Positions 26,284 through 38,285 of a stretch of 64,000 bases of DNA are shown in pieces; positions within the stretch are counted from its first letter, which is position 1, and each line of letters opens with the position of its first letter. The notes under the pieces are model-generated. The model did not search any database, had not been told where the DNA came from, and saw nothing but the letters and a program-made list of their open reading frames with translations. The position numbers and the translations under genes were made by a program. Location of the stretch: NCBI RefSeq assembly GCF_000378085.1, contig NZ_KB899214.1, forward strand, positions 1 to 64,000, in the 5' to 3' direction. The DNA comes from Hoylesella loescheii DSM 19665 = JCM 12249 = ATCC 15930. Its GTDB lineage: Bacteria > Bacteroidota > Bacteroidia > Bacteroidales > Bacteroidaceae.

Positions 26284-27036
26284 TTAAATCTTCTGCCCAT
26301 CGTTTACACCATACCCAAACAGCGCGAAGTCGGCTTTAAGTGGGTCGTTAGGAAACACCTTGGCCATCTCGGCTGTTAGTTTCTTGGCGATAGACATGGA
26401 GGTAGACTTGCTTTTGAGCAGTTTGAGACGATGCGCTTGTGTCAGAACATGTGTGTCTAGCGGCATAATGAGGGTTCGTTTGTCGATGGTGTCTTTCCAA
26501 ATGCCTAGGTCTACGGGCGAGTTATCACGCACCATCCACCGCAGAAACATGCAAATGCGCTTGCAAGCGGAGCGTGCATTGATGGGAACGATACCTTCTT
26601 GACCATGTTTGGCAAAGTATTTGCAAATTGCTATTACAGCCGTTTCGGCATCGTTAGTGGCTGTTGCCTGTATGTATTGGTGCAGGGTGTGATGCTCGGA
26701 GAATAGTTTTTGCAGCGTTTTAAGGAAACTATTCATCATTTTTTTTGTGTATAGGCGGTAGTAGCAGTCGTCGGTTGACGGTATGTCTTGTTCAAACAGT
26801 CCGCTTTTCACCCAGTTATAAGGTTCGCCTTGCGAGCGTTCCAACATGAAACTTACCTTAGGAAAGAATTGTTTTCGGCTTCCATAGCTTAGGTTTGCTG
26901 CAATGAAGGCCATCGTTTCTTGGTTGTTCGCGCCCTGAACAAGGTGCATAAAGCGTGCAGGGTCATTCTTTAAGAATGCTTCCGTTTCATAACGCGTGGC
27001 GTATTCTTTTAGTAATGCCTTTGTCTTTGTATTCAT
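26284..27036 (-). CDS. TIGR02757 (DUF2400) family protein
   Basis: Protein of 250 residues matching the uncharacterised TIGR02757 family: KEYATRYETEAFLKNDPARF at the start, then AFIAANLSYGSRKQF, and RMFLRWMVRD-like text (ICMFLRWMVRDNSPVDLGIW). PLDTHVLTQAHRL is also conserved. The family is all-helical and of unknown function; the conserved Asp-Thr-His stretch hints at a helix-hairpin-type DNA-related fold, but that is only a guess. It is a single gene between maf and a 588-bp element. Confidence 0.85.
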   Translation of the reverse strand: MNTKTKALLKEYATRYETEAFLKNDPARFMHLVQGANNQETMAFIAANLSYGSRKQFFPKVSFMLERSQGEPYNWVKSGLFEQDIPSTDDCYYRLYTKKMMNSFLKTLQKLFSEHHTLHQYIQATATNDAETAVIAICKYFAKHGQEGIVPINARSACKRICMFLRWMVRDNSPVDLGIWKDTIDKRTLIMPLDTHVLTQAHRLKLLKSKSTSMSIAKKLTAEMAKVFPNDPLKADFALFGYGVNDGQKI

Positions 27037-27117
27037 ATTTGTTGCTGCTTTCTATATTTATTTTTGCCTTGTTCTGACTTAAAGTCGCTAATCTGTTATG
27101 CCAAAACGATACACCGT

Positions 27118-27705
27118 TACGCGAGTTCGGGATAATGCACAATCGTTATACCTTCTGTCGTGTAGCACTAGTTGGTGAGATAGCCATTTCTTTACCAGTC
27201 CAATCTTGTTCGGAGGGCGCATGGTTTCTTTTCCCAAACTCGCCAGTTAGCCATTCCATCGTTCGCATTTTCATCGTTCAGGGAATGCGCCTCCTAAGCC
27301 CCGATGATGCATTATTACATTAACCGCCGTGTTAAACATGTTTTGGACGCCTGTTCCATGTTATCTGGAATGCTGTTCCAGTTAAGCTGGAACACTGTTC
27401 CAACTTATCTGGAACAGGAGTCCAACTTAGCTGTACCAAAGCGAGAGCTTAAAAAGCTCACTGCAAAGGCTTATCGGGTGAGGTGTGGAAGATGGCGTTT
27501 GGAGGTCGGCAGAGTGAGTTGTTGGTGGTGATAGGCTCTGGATTGAACAGCCAAGATAGTGCCAAGCTAGTACAAAACGTTACGTGAATTCGGGATAAGA
27601 TGCGATACCTTGTTGAGTAAGATTAGATAAAAAACGAATAACTACCTCGCCAACTAGCGCTACGCGACAGTTGACATAGCGAACATCTATTATCTCGAAC
27701 TCGTA
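27118..27705 (+). mobile_element. 588-bp terminal-inverted-repeat element, copy C
   Basis: Left end TACGCGAGTTCGGGATAA (27118-27135), right end TTATCTCGAACTCGTA (27690-27705). Flanks TACACCGTTAC (27110-27120) and TATACTGTTAC (27704-27714) match at 9 of 11 positions, like a decayed target duplication. It has the same interior as copy D in the same orientation, with the 22-bp array at 27351-27438. Confidence 0.8.
27351..27438. repeat. Four-unit 22-bp dyad array in copy C
   Basis: Units start at 27351, 27373, 27395 and 27417. Units two and three are perfect dyads C-TGTTCCA-N7-TGGAACA. Confidence 0.85.
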
Positions 27706-27774
27706 TACTGTTACATATAGGGATGTGTATTTGGAGTGTGCATCGTGTTGGCGCGAATAAGTAAGTTGCGTAAA

Positions 27775-27808
27775 AAAGAGGATGTGACAGCCTGTGCACA
27801 TCCTCTTT
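27775..27808 (-). terminator. Terminator of the galactose operon
   Basis: AAAGAGGATGTG (27775-27786) pairs with CACATCCTCTTT (27797-27808). On the minus strand a T-run follows. It lies 59 bp past the galK stop. Confidence 0.8.
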
Positions 27809-27866
27809 CATTTTGTTGCTTAACGGCCAATGACCAAGCGATGAAGCCTGAATGGGCCACGCCTAA

Positions 27867-29030
27867 TTAGCAAACCTTGCGCGAACCGTTGCCAATAACC
27901 ACGTTGTAAACGGCGGGTTCGTGTTTGTATTTGGCAGCATATTTCTGCTTAGCGTCTGCTATAAACTTGTCGTAAAGTTCGTCTTTAACGAGGTTAATGG
28001 TGCAACCGCCGAAGCCACCACCCATGATACGGCTACCAGTAACACCGTTTTCCTTGGCCAGTTCGTTCAGATAGTCTAGTTCTTCGCACGAAACCTCGTA
28101 CTCTTTGCTTAGTCCCTCGTGCGTTTCGTACATCTTCTTGCCTACGGTTTCGTAGTCGCCAGCGTTCAAAGCATCGCAAACGGCCAGCACGCGGTCTTTC
28201 TCTCCAAGTACGAAATGTGCGCGTTTGAAGTCTTCTTCCGAAACATTGGCCTTCACTGCATCCAGTTCTTGCCAGTCGGCATCACGCAAAGTATCGAACT
28301 TCTTTTCGGGGAACTTAGCGTTGAGGGCTGCTACTACGTTCTCACAGCTCTTTCTGCGGTGGTTGTAAGCAGAGGAAGCAAGTTCGTGTTTCACTTTTGA
28401 GTCGAGCAAAACGAGCTTGTAACCTTGGGGATTGAAAGGGAAATACTCGAACTCTCTCGACCTGCAATCGAGTCGCATGAGCTTTCCTTCTTGTCCGAAT
28501 ACGCTTGCAAACTGGTCCATAATGCCACACATCACACCGCAATAGTTGTGTTCGGTGGCCTGTCCTGCAAGCACCATATCCCATTTAGACACCTTGTTGT
28601 CGCCAAAGAGATCGTTTAGGGCGAAGGCAAAGCAGCTTTCGAGCGCAGCCGATGATGACATTCCTGCTCCGAGAGGCACATCGCCCGAGAAGGCGGTGTT
28701 AAAGCCTTTGACGTTTACACCCAGCTTTTTCATCTCTTGGATGATGCCGTAGATGTAGCGTGCCCAGCTTGCGCGTGGACCATTGGGGTCGTCTACCTTA
28801 AACTCTACGCGGTCTTTTAGGTCGATAGAGTAGCACATCACCGTGTCGGTTCCATTGGGGCGTACTTCGGCCATAATGCCTTTGTCTACCGCTCCAGGGA
28901 AAACGAACCCGCCATTATAGTCGGTATGTTCGCCAATAAGGTTGATACGTCCGGGTGATGCGTATATGTTGCCAGTCTTTCCGTCGAAGTGCTTGATGAA
29001 GCGACTTCTTACATGTTCTATATCCATCAT
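27867..29030 (-). CDS. galK: Galactokinase
   Basis: Cytosolic GHMP kinase that phosphorylates galactose at C1 in the Leloir pathway. Length 387. The galactokinase signature GRINLIGEHTDYN is at 27-39, the GHMP ATP-binding motif PLGAGMSSSAAL at 119-130, and the C-terminal GGGFGG motif is in SRIMGGGFGGCTINL. The catalytic Asp lies in GIMDQFASVFG. It is the last gene of a minus-strand galM-permease-galK operon, 70 bp after the permease. No galT is present in the window. ATG 29027 (MDIEH) is an equally good start. Confidence 0.97.
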   Translation of the reverse strand: MMDIEHVRSRFIKHFDGKTGNIYASPGRINLIGEHTDYNGGFVFPGAVDKGIMAEVRPNGTDTVMCYSIDLKDRVEFKVDDPNGPRASWARYIYGIIQEMKKLGVNVKGFNTAFSGDVPLGAGMSSSAALESCFAFALNDLFGDNKVSKWDMVLAGQATEHNYCGVMCGIMDQFASVFGQEGKLMRLDCRSREFEYFPFNPQGYKLVLLDSKVKHELASSAYNHRRKSCENVVAALNAKFPEKKFDTLRDADWQELDAVKANVSEEDFKRAHFVLGEKDRVLAVCDALNAGDYETVGKKMYETHEGLSKEYEVSCEELDYLNELAKENGVTGSRIMGGGFGGCTINLVKDELYDKFIADAKQKYAAKYKHEPAVYNVVIGNGSRKVC

Positions 29031-29100
29031 GTTGTTGTGTTTTAGGTTAATGATGTATGGAATTTGTTTAATACTTAATTGTTTCGCGTTTAGCGTGTGA

Positions 29101-30413
29101 TTAATCCACGCGAATATCCTTGTTCACGTTCTTGCTGCCGATAACGGCATAGAAAAGGATATAGACCAAGCCGATGAGCGGAATGGAGTAGGAGATGAGG
29201 TAGCCTGCGTTGTCGGCAATGAAGTTTGTACTAGAGGTAGCACACCACCACCAACGACCATCATCATGAAGATGCCCGAGGCTGCGGCAGAATATTTGCC
29301 AAGTCCTTCGGTGGCCAAGTTGAAGATGCTAGACCACATAACCGAGGTACATAGACCACAAAGTACCAGCAAGAGAGCTGCTACGGGTACCGTAACAAGC
29401 TGGAACGACGAGCCAGTAAATACGGGCATAGACATCGTTGTGCTCTTACCCAGAATCATGGCCAATAGTATAAGGAAGATGCCAAAGCTTGCCGTGGCGA
29501 TCATCATGGCCTTACTAGAAATCTTATCGGCGATAAATCCAGCCGAGAAGCGGCCTACAAGCATGAGAAACCAATAAGTACCAGCCACAAATCCACCAAT
29601 CTTAACGGCCGTTGCAGGGTCAAGTCCACCGCCATTAGCACTTGTATCAGAGAGGTAGAAGTTCAAAGTGCCGGGTATTCCCACTTCAACACCCACGTAA
29701 ATAAAGATGGAGATGGCGCCAAGAACAAAGTGGCGGAATGCCCACGGACTTCTTTCATACACCGTTTCGGCCGTAGTCTTACCCATTTCGGGGTCGGCGA
29801 TGGGGATAAAGAGTAGTGCAACGAAGGCTGCAGCAAACACACCCATGGCGATATAGAGCACAAGGTTGATGTCTACCAATGTGGTTTTGGCTGTCACCGA
29901 ACCAATAAGCGCACCCACGAGCATAGGGGTGAGGGTTCCGGCAAGTGAGTTAAGCGTTCCACCTACAAGGTTTAGCTGGTTGCCACGGTTGCCACCGCCA
30001 CCCAAAAGGTTAAGCATGGGGTTTACAACGGTGTTGAGCGTACAAACAGAGAAACCCGAGATGAAGGCGCCGAGCAGGTAAACCGAAAAGCCTGCAACCT
30101 TTTCTCCAACACCGCCAGCAAGGAATTGCACCATCACACCCACGAAACCCAGAGCGATACCAACAAGGGCCGTGCGCTTGTAGCCAATTTTCGAAAGCAG
30201 CTTACCTGCTGGGATACCCATAAAGAGGTAGGCCAAGAAGTTCATTGCGTTGCCAAGCATACCCACGGTATTGGCGCTATCGCCTTGGAAAGCACTTTTC
30301 CAGATGATGCCAATGGGTGCGGCGAGGTTTGTCACGAATGAAATCATTGCATAGAGGAACATCATTGTGACAATGGCTACTATGCTTCCACTTTTTGCTT
30401 GTTTATTTTCCAT
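29101..30413 (-). CDS. Glucose/galactose-type MFS sugar permease with a C-terminal frameshift
   Basis: Twelve-helix MFS transporter of the FucP/GluP type (MNFLAYLFMGIPAGKLLSKIGYKRT; GVEVGIPGTLNFYLSD). As written, the frame runs to 29124 and ends in an unnatural tail (SLPTTQATSSPT..). One base after the QTS codons (near 29220/29221) is missing. In the +1 frame the normal last helix appears (ADNAGYLISYSIPLIGLVY..) and ends in KDIRVD at the stop 29101-29103. The restored protein would be about 437 residues. The lesion may be a sequencing error or a real mutation removing the last transmembrane helix. It is the middle gene of the galactose operon. Confidence 0.85.
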
Positions 30414-30644
30414 TTTAGCTTTAGTAATTAATGCTTTTAGTTATGGCTTGTCTTCAAAAGACGCTCTGCCTGTATTAGTACCGCGCCTGTTAGGGCGTTG
30501 TCGGCATGTGGCAAGCTTTTTGCGTGCTGTTTTCTCTGCTTCTCGTTGGCTTATATAATATGGAGAGATGGCAGAAAGGCAAACGGTTGCTTGTCAAAGG
30601 CATTGCAGGTGCATTTCAAGAGTGGGCCTAATGATATGAATGTT

Positions 30645-31736
30645 TTATGCTATTGTTCCGAATTTATAAATCGTCTTCTGCTTATATTGTTCGCCAGGGT
30701 TGAGTACCACCGAAGGGAAGTAGGGGTGATTGGGCGAATCGGGGAAGTGTTGAGCCTCAAAACAGATACCGCTTCTTCGTGGGAAGGTAGCCCCATGTTG
30801 TCCCTTGTAGCCGTCTGCCCAGTTGTCGGTGTAGAGTTGTACACCAGGTTCGGTGGTATAAACTTCCATTGTGCGACCCGTTGTTGGTTCCATTATTCGT
30901 GCTGCGAAACTTAATTCGCCCTCTTCACGCTTGTTAAGCACAAAGCAGTGGTCGTAACCTGCACCATTTTTAATTTGTTCGTGGTCGGCATCGATGTCTT
31001 GTCCGATGGTCTTAGGCGTTCTAAAGTCGAACGGTGTGTCTTTTACGAAGCGTATTTCACCAGTGGGGATGCTCACTTCGTCTATGGGAAGGTAATAGTC
31101 GGCATTGATTTCACACTCCAAATTCTCAATGCTTGGTGTGGGATTGGCGATGCCCGCCAATGAGAAAAATCCGTGACTAGTAAGGTTGATGACTGTTTTC
31201 TTGTTTGTTTTGGCCATGTATTCGATTACCAATTCGTTGTCGTTGCTGAACGTATAGATAACCGTTGTTTTTAGTTCACCCGAAAAACCCTCTTCGCCGT
31301 ATGCGCTGGTGTAGTTCAGTACAAGGGTGTTGTCGTTCATTTGCAGTGCGTCCCACACCTTGGCGTTAAATCCTTTCTTACCGCCGTGTAGCGAATTGGG
31401 GCCGTTATTGATGGGTAGGCTATATTCTTTGCCGTGTAATTGAAACTTGCCTTTGGCAATTCTGTTGCCATATCTGCCCACGAGGGTCGAGAGATAGGGT
31501 TCAGGCGAATTCACAACGTCTTGTATGTTGTCGTGTCCTTGTATCACATTGGCCAGATTTCCGTGTTTGTCGGGAACCATAATGGCCACAAGCGCCCCGC
31601 CATAGTTGGTTATGGCCACTTCGTTACCAACCTCGTTGCGGAGAATATACAAATCGGTTTCTTTGCCGTCGATGCGAGTCTGAAAGTCTTCGCGTTTCAG
31701 CCCGCATACGTTTTGTACCTTATCTGTGTTCGTCAT
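30645..31736 (-). CDS. galM: Aldose 1-epimerase (galactose mutarotase)
   Basis: Cytosolic enzyme interconverting alpha- and beta-galactose before galactokinase. Length 363. Family residues are visible in VGRYGNRIAKGKF, NLTSHGFFSLAG (catalytic His), GYDHCFVLN and QLYTDNW, with the catalytic Glu in CFEAQHFPDSPN. It is the first gene of the operon. A 17-bp dyad containing promoter-like text lies 20-36 bp upstream. A 231-bp gap separates it from the permease; I see no gene there. Confidence 0.93.
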   Translation of the reverse strand: MTNTDKVQNVCGLKREDFQTRIDGKETDLYILRNEVGNEVAITNYGGALVAIMVPDKHGNLANVIQGHDNIQDVVNSPEPYLSTLVGRYGNRIAKGKFQLHGKEYSLPINNGPNSLHGGKKGFNAKVWDALQMNDNTLVLNYTSAYGEEGFSGELKTTVIYTFSNDNELVIEYMAKTNKKTVINLTSHGFFSLAGIANPTPSIENLECEINADYYLPIDEVSIPTGEIRFVKDTPFDFRTPKTIGQDIDADHEQIKNGAGYDHCFVLNKREEGELSFAARIMEPTTGRTMEVYTTEPGVQLYTDNWADGYKGQHGATFPRRSGICFEAQHFPDSPNHPYFPSVVLNPGEQYKQKTIYKFGTIA

Positions 31737-31755
31737 AAAAGAAAGTTTTTAGTTA

Positions 31756-31772
31756 TACTTTGTTGCAAAGTA
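31756..31772. promoter_or_regulatory. Dyad overlapping the galM promoter region
   Basis: TACTTTG TTG CAAAGTA is a perfect 7-bp inverted repeat with a 3-base centre. Each arm looks like a short -7 box (TACTTTG), so it could be an operator over the promoter. Confidence 0.45.
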
Positions 31773-31810
31773 AACGAAAAAAAATGAATACAACAAATAT
31801 TAATATATTA

Positions 31811-31860
31811 AAAGCGGTGGTTTCCTGTTAAAAATGTTCAACAGAAGACTCCACCGCTTT
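31811..31860. terminator. Hairpin between folC and galM
   Basis: AAAGCGGTGG (31811-31820) pairs with CCACCGCTTT (31851-31860); an inner stem CTGTT/AACAG stacks inside. T-rich text follows on both strands. It ends the minus-strand grpE-dnaJ-folC unit. Confidence 0.7.
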
Positions 31861-31948
31861 CTTTTTGATAATATATGGTTTGTTATTGATAAGTTTGTGC
31901 GTGCTTTTAAGGGTTTGAAGTAGATTTTGCTTTCTTCTCTGGCATGCT

Positions 31949-33256
31949 TCATTTAGTTTTTTCTGAGCACATTTTAAGATTTGAAAGCAAATCAGCCACC
32001 ACATAACTACTGCCTCCAACGAAGATGAAATCGTCTTTCTCAGCATCGCTTAGTGCGGCCTTGTAGGCTGCATACACGTTATTATATATAGTGCCTTGCA
32101 GTGCATTATTTGCAGCCTTTTGCGCCACCACCTCACTAGGTACGGCCCGATGTGTGCTTGCTTGTGTGAAATAAAAGGTGGCATCTTTGGGTAGAAGTGT
32201 AAGGACGGTGTCTAAGTCCTTGTCGTCTACCATACCGAAAACCATTCTGAGTGTGCGGTAGCTTTGTGCACGAATTTGCGAGCTAAGATATTGCCAGCCT
32301 GCAACGTTGTGACCAGTGTCGCAAACTACTGTGGGTGCGTGACTCAAGGTCTGCCATCTGCCTTGCAAACCTGTTGATCGACATACTGTGCCCATTCCCT
32401 TTGCCACCTCTTTGGCGGTTATGCCAAAGCCCATGGCCTGTAACTGCCGAGCTGCAGTTAAGATGGTGTTGGCATTGTGGTACTGGTAGTCGCCACCTAG
32501 TTCAAAAACGATGTCGCCAAAGCTGTGTGTTTGCAGACTCATGCCACCCTCGTTGCGGTGTTGCCACTGCAAAACTTCGGGATTTTGCTCTGCCCAAACA
32601 ACAGGTGCATGCTGTTCTTTCGCTGTGTTTTCAAACACTTGGCGTGTCTCCACAGTGGTTTCGCCCACCACTACGGGAGTATTTGGCTTGATTATACCTG
32701 CTTTTTCGACGGCAATTTGAGCCAACGTGTCACCCAGGAAGCCAGTATGGTCTAAGCTGATGTTGGTGATGACCGAGAGAATGGGGCTAATGATGTTGGT
32801 GCAATCGAGCCTACCGCCCAAGCCCACTTCGATAACTGCAACGTCAACATGGCTTTCGGCAAAATAACTGAAAGCCATGGCGGTGGTTAATTCGAAGAAC
32901 GAGGGATGCAGAGGCTCAAAAAACGCGCGGTGTTTGGCCACGAAATCGACAACGTAGGATTCTGAAAGCGGCTCTCCGTTTATGCGAATGCGCTCTCGGA
33001 AGTCGACTAGATGTGGCGAAGTGTATAGACCTACGCGATAGCCGCATGCTTGCAAGATGGTGGCAAGTGTATGTGAGGTGGACCCCTTGCCGTTTGTACC
33101 AGCCACGTGGATGCTCTTGAAGGTGCGATGGGGCATCCCTAAGTAGGCATCTAGCGCAAGTGAGTTATCCAAACCCTCCTTATATGCAGAAGCACCCACA
33201 TGTTCGAAAACAGGGGTGCTATTGTAAAGGTACTGAATTGTTTCCTGATAGTTCAT
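31949..33256 (-). CDS. folC: Folylpolyglutamate synthase / dihydrofolate synthase
   Basis: Cytosolic Mur-ligase-like enzyme adding glutamate to dihydropteroate or folate. Length 435. P-loop GTNGKGS is at 53-59 and is followed by the typical LYTSPHLVDFRERIRING. GLGGRLDCTNII and VCDTGHN are also conserved. Its ATG shares one base with the dnaJ stop (TGATG), so translation is coupled. That coupling to chaperone genes is positional and common in this group. The C-terminal TGHN and VGGSSYVVADLL parts indicate an intact protein. Confidence 0.93.
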   Translation of the reverse strand: MNYQETIQYLYNSTPVFEHVGASAYKEGLDNSLALDAYLGMPHRTFKSIHVAGTNGKGSTSHTLATILQACGYRVGLYTSPHLVDFRERIRINGEPLSESYVVDFVAKHRAFFEPLHPSFFELTTAMAFSYFAESHVDVAVIEVGLGGRLDCTNIISPILSVITNISLDHTGFLGDTLAQIAVEKAGIIKPNTPVVVGETTVETRQVFENTAKEQHAPVVWAEQNPEVLQWQHRNEGGMSLQTHSFGDIVFELGGDYQYHNANTILTAARQLQAMGFGITAKEVAKGMGTVCRSTGLQGRWQTLSHAPTVVCDTGHNVAGWQYLSSQIRAQSYRTLRMVFGMVDDKDLDTVLTLLPKDATFYFTQASTHRAVPSEVVAQKAANNALQGTIYNNVYAAYKAALSDAEKDDFIFVGGSSYVVADLLSNLKMCSEKTK

Positions 33257-34428
33257 CAGTTAAAGTAATTCTTGAATTTCTGAAATATCGTTTGCTTGGT
33301 GGCTCTGTCGCCTTTGAAGTTGTCGCTTTGGGCTAATTTCTCCAAGCTGGCTTTCTCCTCGTTAGATAGCGTTTTGGGAACATACACGCTGAGGTTAACG
33401 ATGAGGTCGCCAACGCCTGGTCCGTAGCCTTGAACAGAAGGCAAACCTTTACCCCGAAGGCGTAATGCTGTGCCAGGTTGTGTGCCTGGTGCAACCTTCA
33501 TGCGCACCTTACCACCATCTACCAATGGTATTTCGAGGTTTCCGCCCAATGCTGCAGTGGGGAAATCCAACAGCTCATTATATATAAGGTCGTTGCCGTC
33601 GCGAACGAATGTGTCGTTAGGCTCTTCCTCGATATACACTTGTATGTCGCCTGTTATTCCGTTTCGTTTTCCTGCATTGCCTTTACCTGGTACGTTCACC
33701 ACCATTCCCTCGGCCACGCCAGCAGGAATTTTAATCTCCACTACCTCTTCGCCCTTGGTTATACCAGTGCCGTTACACGTATGGCAAGGGTTCTTAATGA
33801 CTGTTCCTTCACCGTGGCATGTGGGGCATTCGCTTTGCGTTTGCATCATGCCGAGCATGGTTCTAACGGTCTTGGTTACAATTCCCTGTCCGTGACATGT
33901 AGGACAAGTCTCCGTTCCGCTACCCGATTCTGCACCTGTTCCGTGGCAGTGGGTACACGTCACGTCTTTCTTTAACTTAAACTTCTTAGTGATACCCGTA
34001 GCAATTTCTTGTAGGGTGAGGCGTACTTTCAGGCGCAAGTCGCTACCCCTAAATTGTGCATGCTGCCTTGTTCTTGATCCCCCGCCGAAGCCTGAGAAAC
34101 CAGAAAAGCCGCCATGTCCACCAAAGATGTCGCCGAACATGGAGAAAATATCGTCCATATCCATGCTAGCGCCCCCACCAAAGCCACCGAAACCACCCAT
34201 GCCAGCAGGTCCATCGAAGCCAAATTGGTCGTATTGCTTGCGCTTATTTGGGTCGTGCAGCACGTCGTAAGCCTCGGCAGCCTCCTTAAACTTCTCTTCG
34301 GCAGCCTTGTCATCGGGGTTCTTGTCGGGGTGGTACTTGATGGCGAGTTTGCGATATGCCTTTTTTATCTCGTCTTCCGAAGCGTTTTTATCAACGCCCA
34401 GCACTTCATAATAGTCTCTTTTTGCCAT
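33256..34428 (-). CDS. dnaJ: Chaperone DnaJ
   Basis: Co-chaperone that stimulates DnaK ATPase and holds unfolded proteins. Length 390. The J domain is at 1-70 with HPD at 33-35, followed by a Gly/Phe-rich segment (about 74-125). Four CxxCxGxG zinc motifs follow ([32 protein letters not shown]), then the substrate-binding C-terminal domain. It sits 25 bp after grpE, so the pair forms a chaperone operon. Confidence 0.98.
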   Translation of the reverse strand: MAKRDYYEVLGVDKNASEDEIKKAYRKLAIKYHPDKNPDDKAAEEKFKEAAEAYDVLHDPNKRKQYDQFGFDGPAGMGGFGGFGGGASMDMDDIFSMFGDIFGGHGGFSGFSGFGGGSRTRQHAQFRGSDLRLKVRLTLQEIATGITKKFKLKKDVTCTHCHGTGAESGSGTETCPTCHGQGIVTKTVRTMLGMMQTQSECPTCHGEGTVIKNPCHTCNGTGITKGEEVVEIKIPAGVAEGMVVNVPGKGNAGKRNGITGDIQVYIEEEPNDTFVRDGNDLIYNELLDFPTAALGGNLEIPLVDGGKVRMKVAPGTQPGTALRLRGKGLPSVQGYGPGVGDLIVNLSVYVPKTLSNEEKASLEKLAQSDNFKGDRATKQTIFQKFKNYFN

Positions 34429-34453
34429 TTTCTTTCCTTTCCAGCCCCGTCAG

Positions 34454-35056
34454 TTATTGTCCAACCGCCACTTTGGCATGCCTTATCACCTTATCGTTAA
34501 GGGTATATCCCGTTTGTACGCAGTCGATGATCTTGCCTTTCTTGTCGTCGCCCATGCCAGGAACCATGGCCACAGCCTCGTGGTAATCGACGTCGAAGTC
34601 TTTGTCTTCAACCTCTATCTTCTTCACGCCCATACCTTCGAGCGTGCTGAGCAACTTCTTGTAAATCAGTTCCCAACCTTCTTCCACGGCGTCTACGCAC
34701 TCTTGCTTGTGAGCGTTTTCTATGGCTCTTTCCATGTCGTCGATGATGGGGAGTATGGCCGTGATAGCCTTTTCGCCACCATTGAGAATGAGTTCGGTTT
34801 TTTCTTTCAGCGTGCGACGCTTGAAATTCTCGAATTCAGCCACAGTACGCAGATACTTGTCTTTCAGCTCTTCGAGTTGTTGAGCAAGGTTTTCTTCCAC
34901 CGTTTGGGTTTCCTCTTCGGTCTGTTCCTGCTGTTCTTGTGGTTCGTTGGTCTCTTCTTGAGTCGTATCTTGGTTTAGGTCAACAGCCTCCTCGTTATTG
35001 TCGAGGTTGCTGTTGGCCTTCTTTTCCATGTTTTCTTCTGTCATTTTGTTGTTCAT
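34454..35056 (-). CDS. grpE: Nucleotide exchange factor GrpE
   Basis: Exchange factor of DnaK. Length 200. A long acidic, Gln/Glu-rich N-terminal tail (about 20-55) leads into the coiled coil (LKDKYLRTVAEFENFKRRT), and then the beta-rich head GWELIYKKLLSTLEGMGVKKI with the conserved PGMGDD..DCVQTGYTLND and KVIRHAKVAV. ATGs at 35044 and 35029 are alternative starts, because the first 10 residues are not conserved. Confidence 0.96.
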   Translation of the reverse strand: MNNKMTEENMEKKANSNLDNNEEAVDLNQDTTQEETNEPQEQQEQTEEETQTVEENLAQQLEELKDKYLRTVAEFENFKRRTLKEKTELILNGGEKAITAILPIIDDMERAIENAHKQECVDAVEEGWELIYKKLLSTLEGMGVKKIEVEDKDFDVDYHEAVAMVPGMGDDKKGKIIDCVQTGYTLNDKVIRHAKVAVGQ

Positions 35057-35132
35057 TCCAAATGCGTATTTGTTTGTTTACTGCTTTTATTGTATTCTGT
35101 AAGTAACCTAGCAAATACCTTGCCAACCTGTT

Positions 35133-36755
<1,623 letters not shown>

Positions 36756-36827
36756 TTATCTTGATTTGTAATTATGTACAACCTGAATGTGTGTTGTTTG
36801 CCGACCAAATTTTCGGATACAACCCTG

Positions 36828-36835
36828 CAAAGGTA
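36828..36835 (-). promoter_or_regulatory. -7 box of the ABC-F gene
   Basis: Minus strand TACCTTTG, 79 bp before the start at 36749. Confidence 0.55.
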
Positions 36836-37166
36836 GTGGTTTTCATTGGATTATGCAAATTAACGTGCTGTTGTAAGCTTATCTGTCGTATTTTTCTTGG
36901 CTGTTGATGCTAAGGTGTTATGATGTATTGTGTCACTTTAAAGCCTAGTATGCATCGTGTTGTAGAATTGGGGGGATGTTAGTGTTGTTTGGTAACACCT
37001 CTTGTTAATATTTGGGAAGAGTAAGATGTTTTTGACCATTTCCCAGAGCGATAATTGTGCTTATCTAGCCGTTAAGTTCATGTTAGAAGCAAATAGGAGC
37101 ATAAATTTTAGTGGCCAAGTTGAGTTAAAAAATCGGAAAAGACGTAGGGCCTAGCGCTTTTTTGTA

Positions 37167-37174
37167 TACCTTTG
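37167..37174 (+). promoter_or_regulatory. -7 box of the M48 protease gene
   Basis: TACCTTTG, 36 bp before the ATG at 37210. Confidence 0.6.
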
Positions 37175-37209
37175 CGAAATAATTCACACTTAAATAAAAC
37201 AAATCTTAT

Positions 37210-38058
37210 ATGAAAAAAGCATTATCGCGCATTTTTATTGCAGCTATCTGCATGTTGAGCACAATGCCTGCAATGGCTCAGTTTAATCTTAAAAAGGCTG
37301 TCGGCGGTGCAGCAAAAGCTGTGAAAGCAGTTACTTTGAGTGATGCCGACGTGATAAATTACGTCAAGGAATACATCGATTGGATGGACAAACACAATCA
37401 GGTTTGCTCCGACGATAACCCCTACGCCATTCGTTTGAAGAAGCTTACGGCAGGACTGACCAACGTTGAAGGCATTCCTTTGAACTTCAAAGTTTATTAT
37501 GTTGTCGACGTAAACGCCTTTGCTTGTGCTGATGGTAGTGTTCGTGTATTCTCTTCTTTGATGGATATCATGACCGACGAAGAGTTGCTCGGTGTTATCG
37601 GACACGAAATTGGCCACGTTGCTCATAAGGATTCAAAGAACGGATTCCGTACTGCCTTGCTTACTTCGGCGTTAAAAGATGGCGTATCTTCAACCAATGG
37701 TAAGGCTGCAGCACTCACCGACTCGCAGTTAGGCGACCTTGGCGAAGCTTTGTTGAATGCTACATATTCGCAAAAACAAGAAAGTAATGCAGACGCTTAC
37801 GGCTATGAATTCTTGAAGAAAAACAACAAGAATCCTTGGGCAATTGCCTTGTCGTTCGAGAAACTGAAGAAACTTGAAGAGGATGCAGGCTACAAGAAGG
37901 ACAGCAAATGGAAGCGCATGTTCTCTTCTCATCCTGATCTCGACAAGCGTATTAAGACTATGAGCGAGCGCGCACAAAAAGACGGGTTTACACGTCCAGA
38001 AAACAAAATGCCTGAGAAACCAGCCGAGCAGAAGGTTGTAAAAGGAAAGAAGAAATAA
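37210..38058 (+). CDS. M48-family metalloprotease, exported
   Basis: Protein of 282 residues. A signal peptide ends MPAMAQ (about residue 24). The zinc motif HEIGH is at 132-136. A third ligand Glu probably lies in KQESNADAYGYEFL. The tail is lysine-rich (VVKGKKK). M48 proteases of this size act in the periplasm on misfolded membrane or exported proteins. It is monocistronic and is followed by a terminator at 38286. The substrate is unknown. Confidence 0.9.
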   Translation: MKKALSRIFIAAICMLSTMPAMAQFNLKKAVGGAAKAVKAVTLSDADVINYVKEYIDWMDKHNQVCSDDNPYAIRLKKLTAGLTNVEGIPLNFKVYYVVDVNAFACADGSVRVFSSLMDIMTDEELLGVIGHEIGHVAHKDSKNGFRTALLTSALKDGVSSTNGKAAALTDSQLGDLGEALLNATYSQKQESNADAYGYEFLKKNNKNPWAIALSFEKLKKLEEDAGYKKDSKWKRMFSSHPDLDKRIKTMSERAQKDGFTRPENKMPEKPAEQKVVKGKKK

Positions 38059-38285
38059 CACTCGTTTAATAGCAGTGTGTTAATAGCCCTTTGCAGACTA
38101 TTGCCTGATTTCTAAGAAACTTTGCATCAATCTCGATAGGACCTTAGACACACAGCTTAAGTTGTTTTGGATTCATCGAACTCACGTTAATTAGAATTAA
38201 TGCTTCTTCATTGAACATTTTGTACGCTAAACAAGGAAAAATATGGACTGCTACACGGAAATAGTTAGTCCTCTAAAGTTGTAAT

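Noticed and set aside
31828..32046. 72-codon frame overlapping the folC end
   Set aside because: It lies across the terminator hairpin and the folC coding end; a shadow frame.
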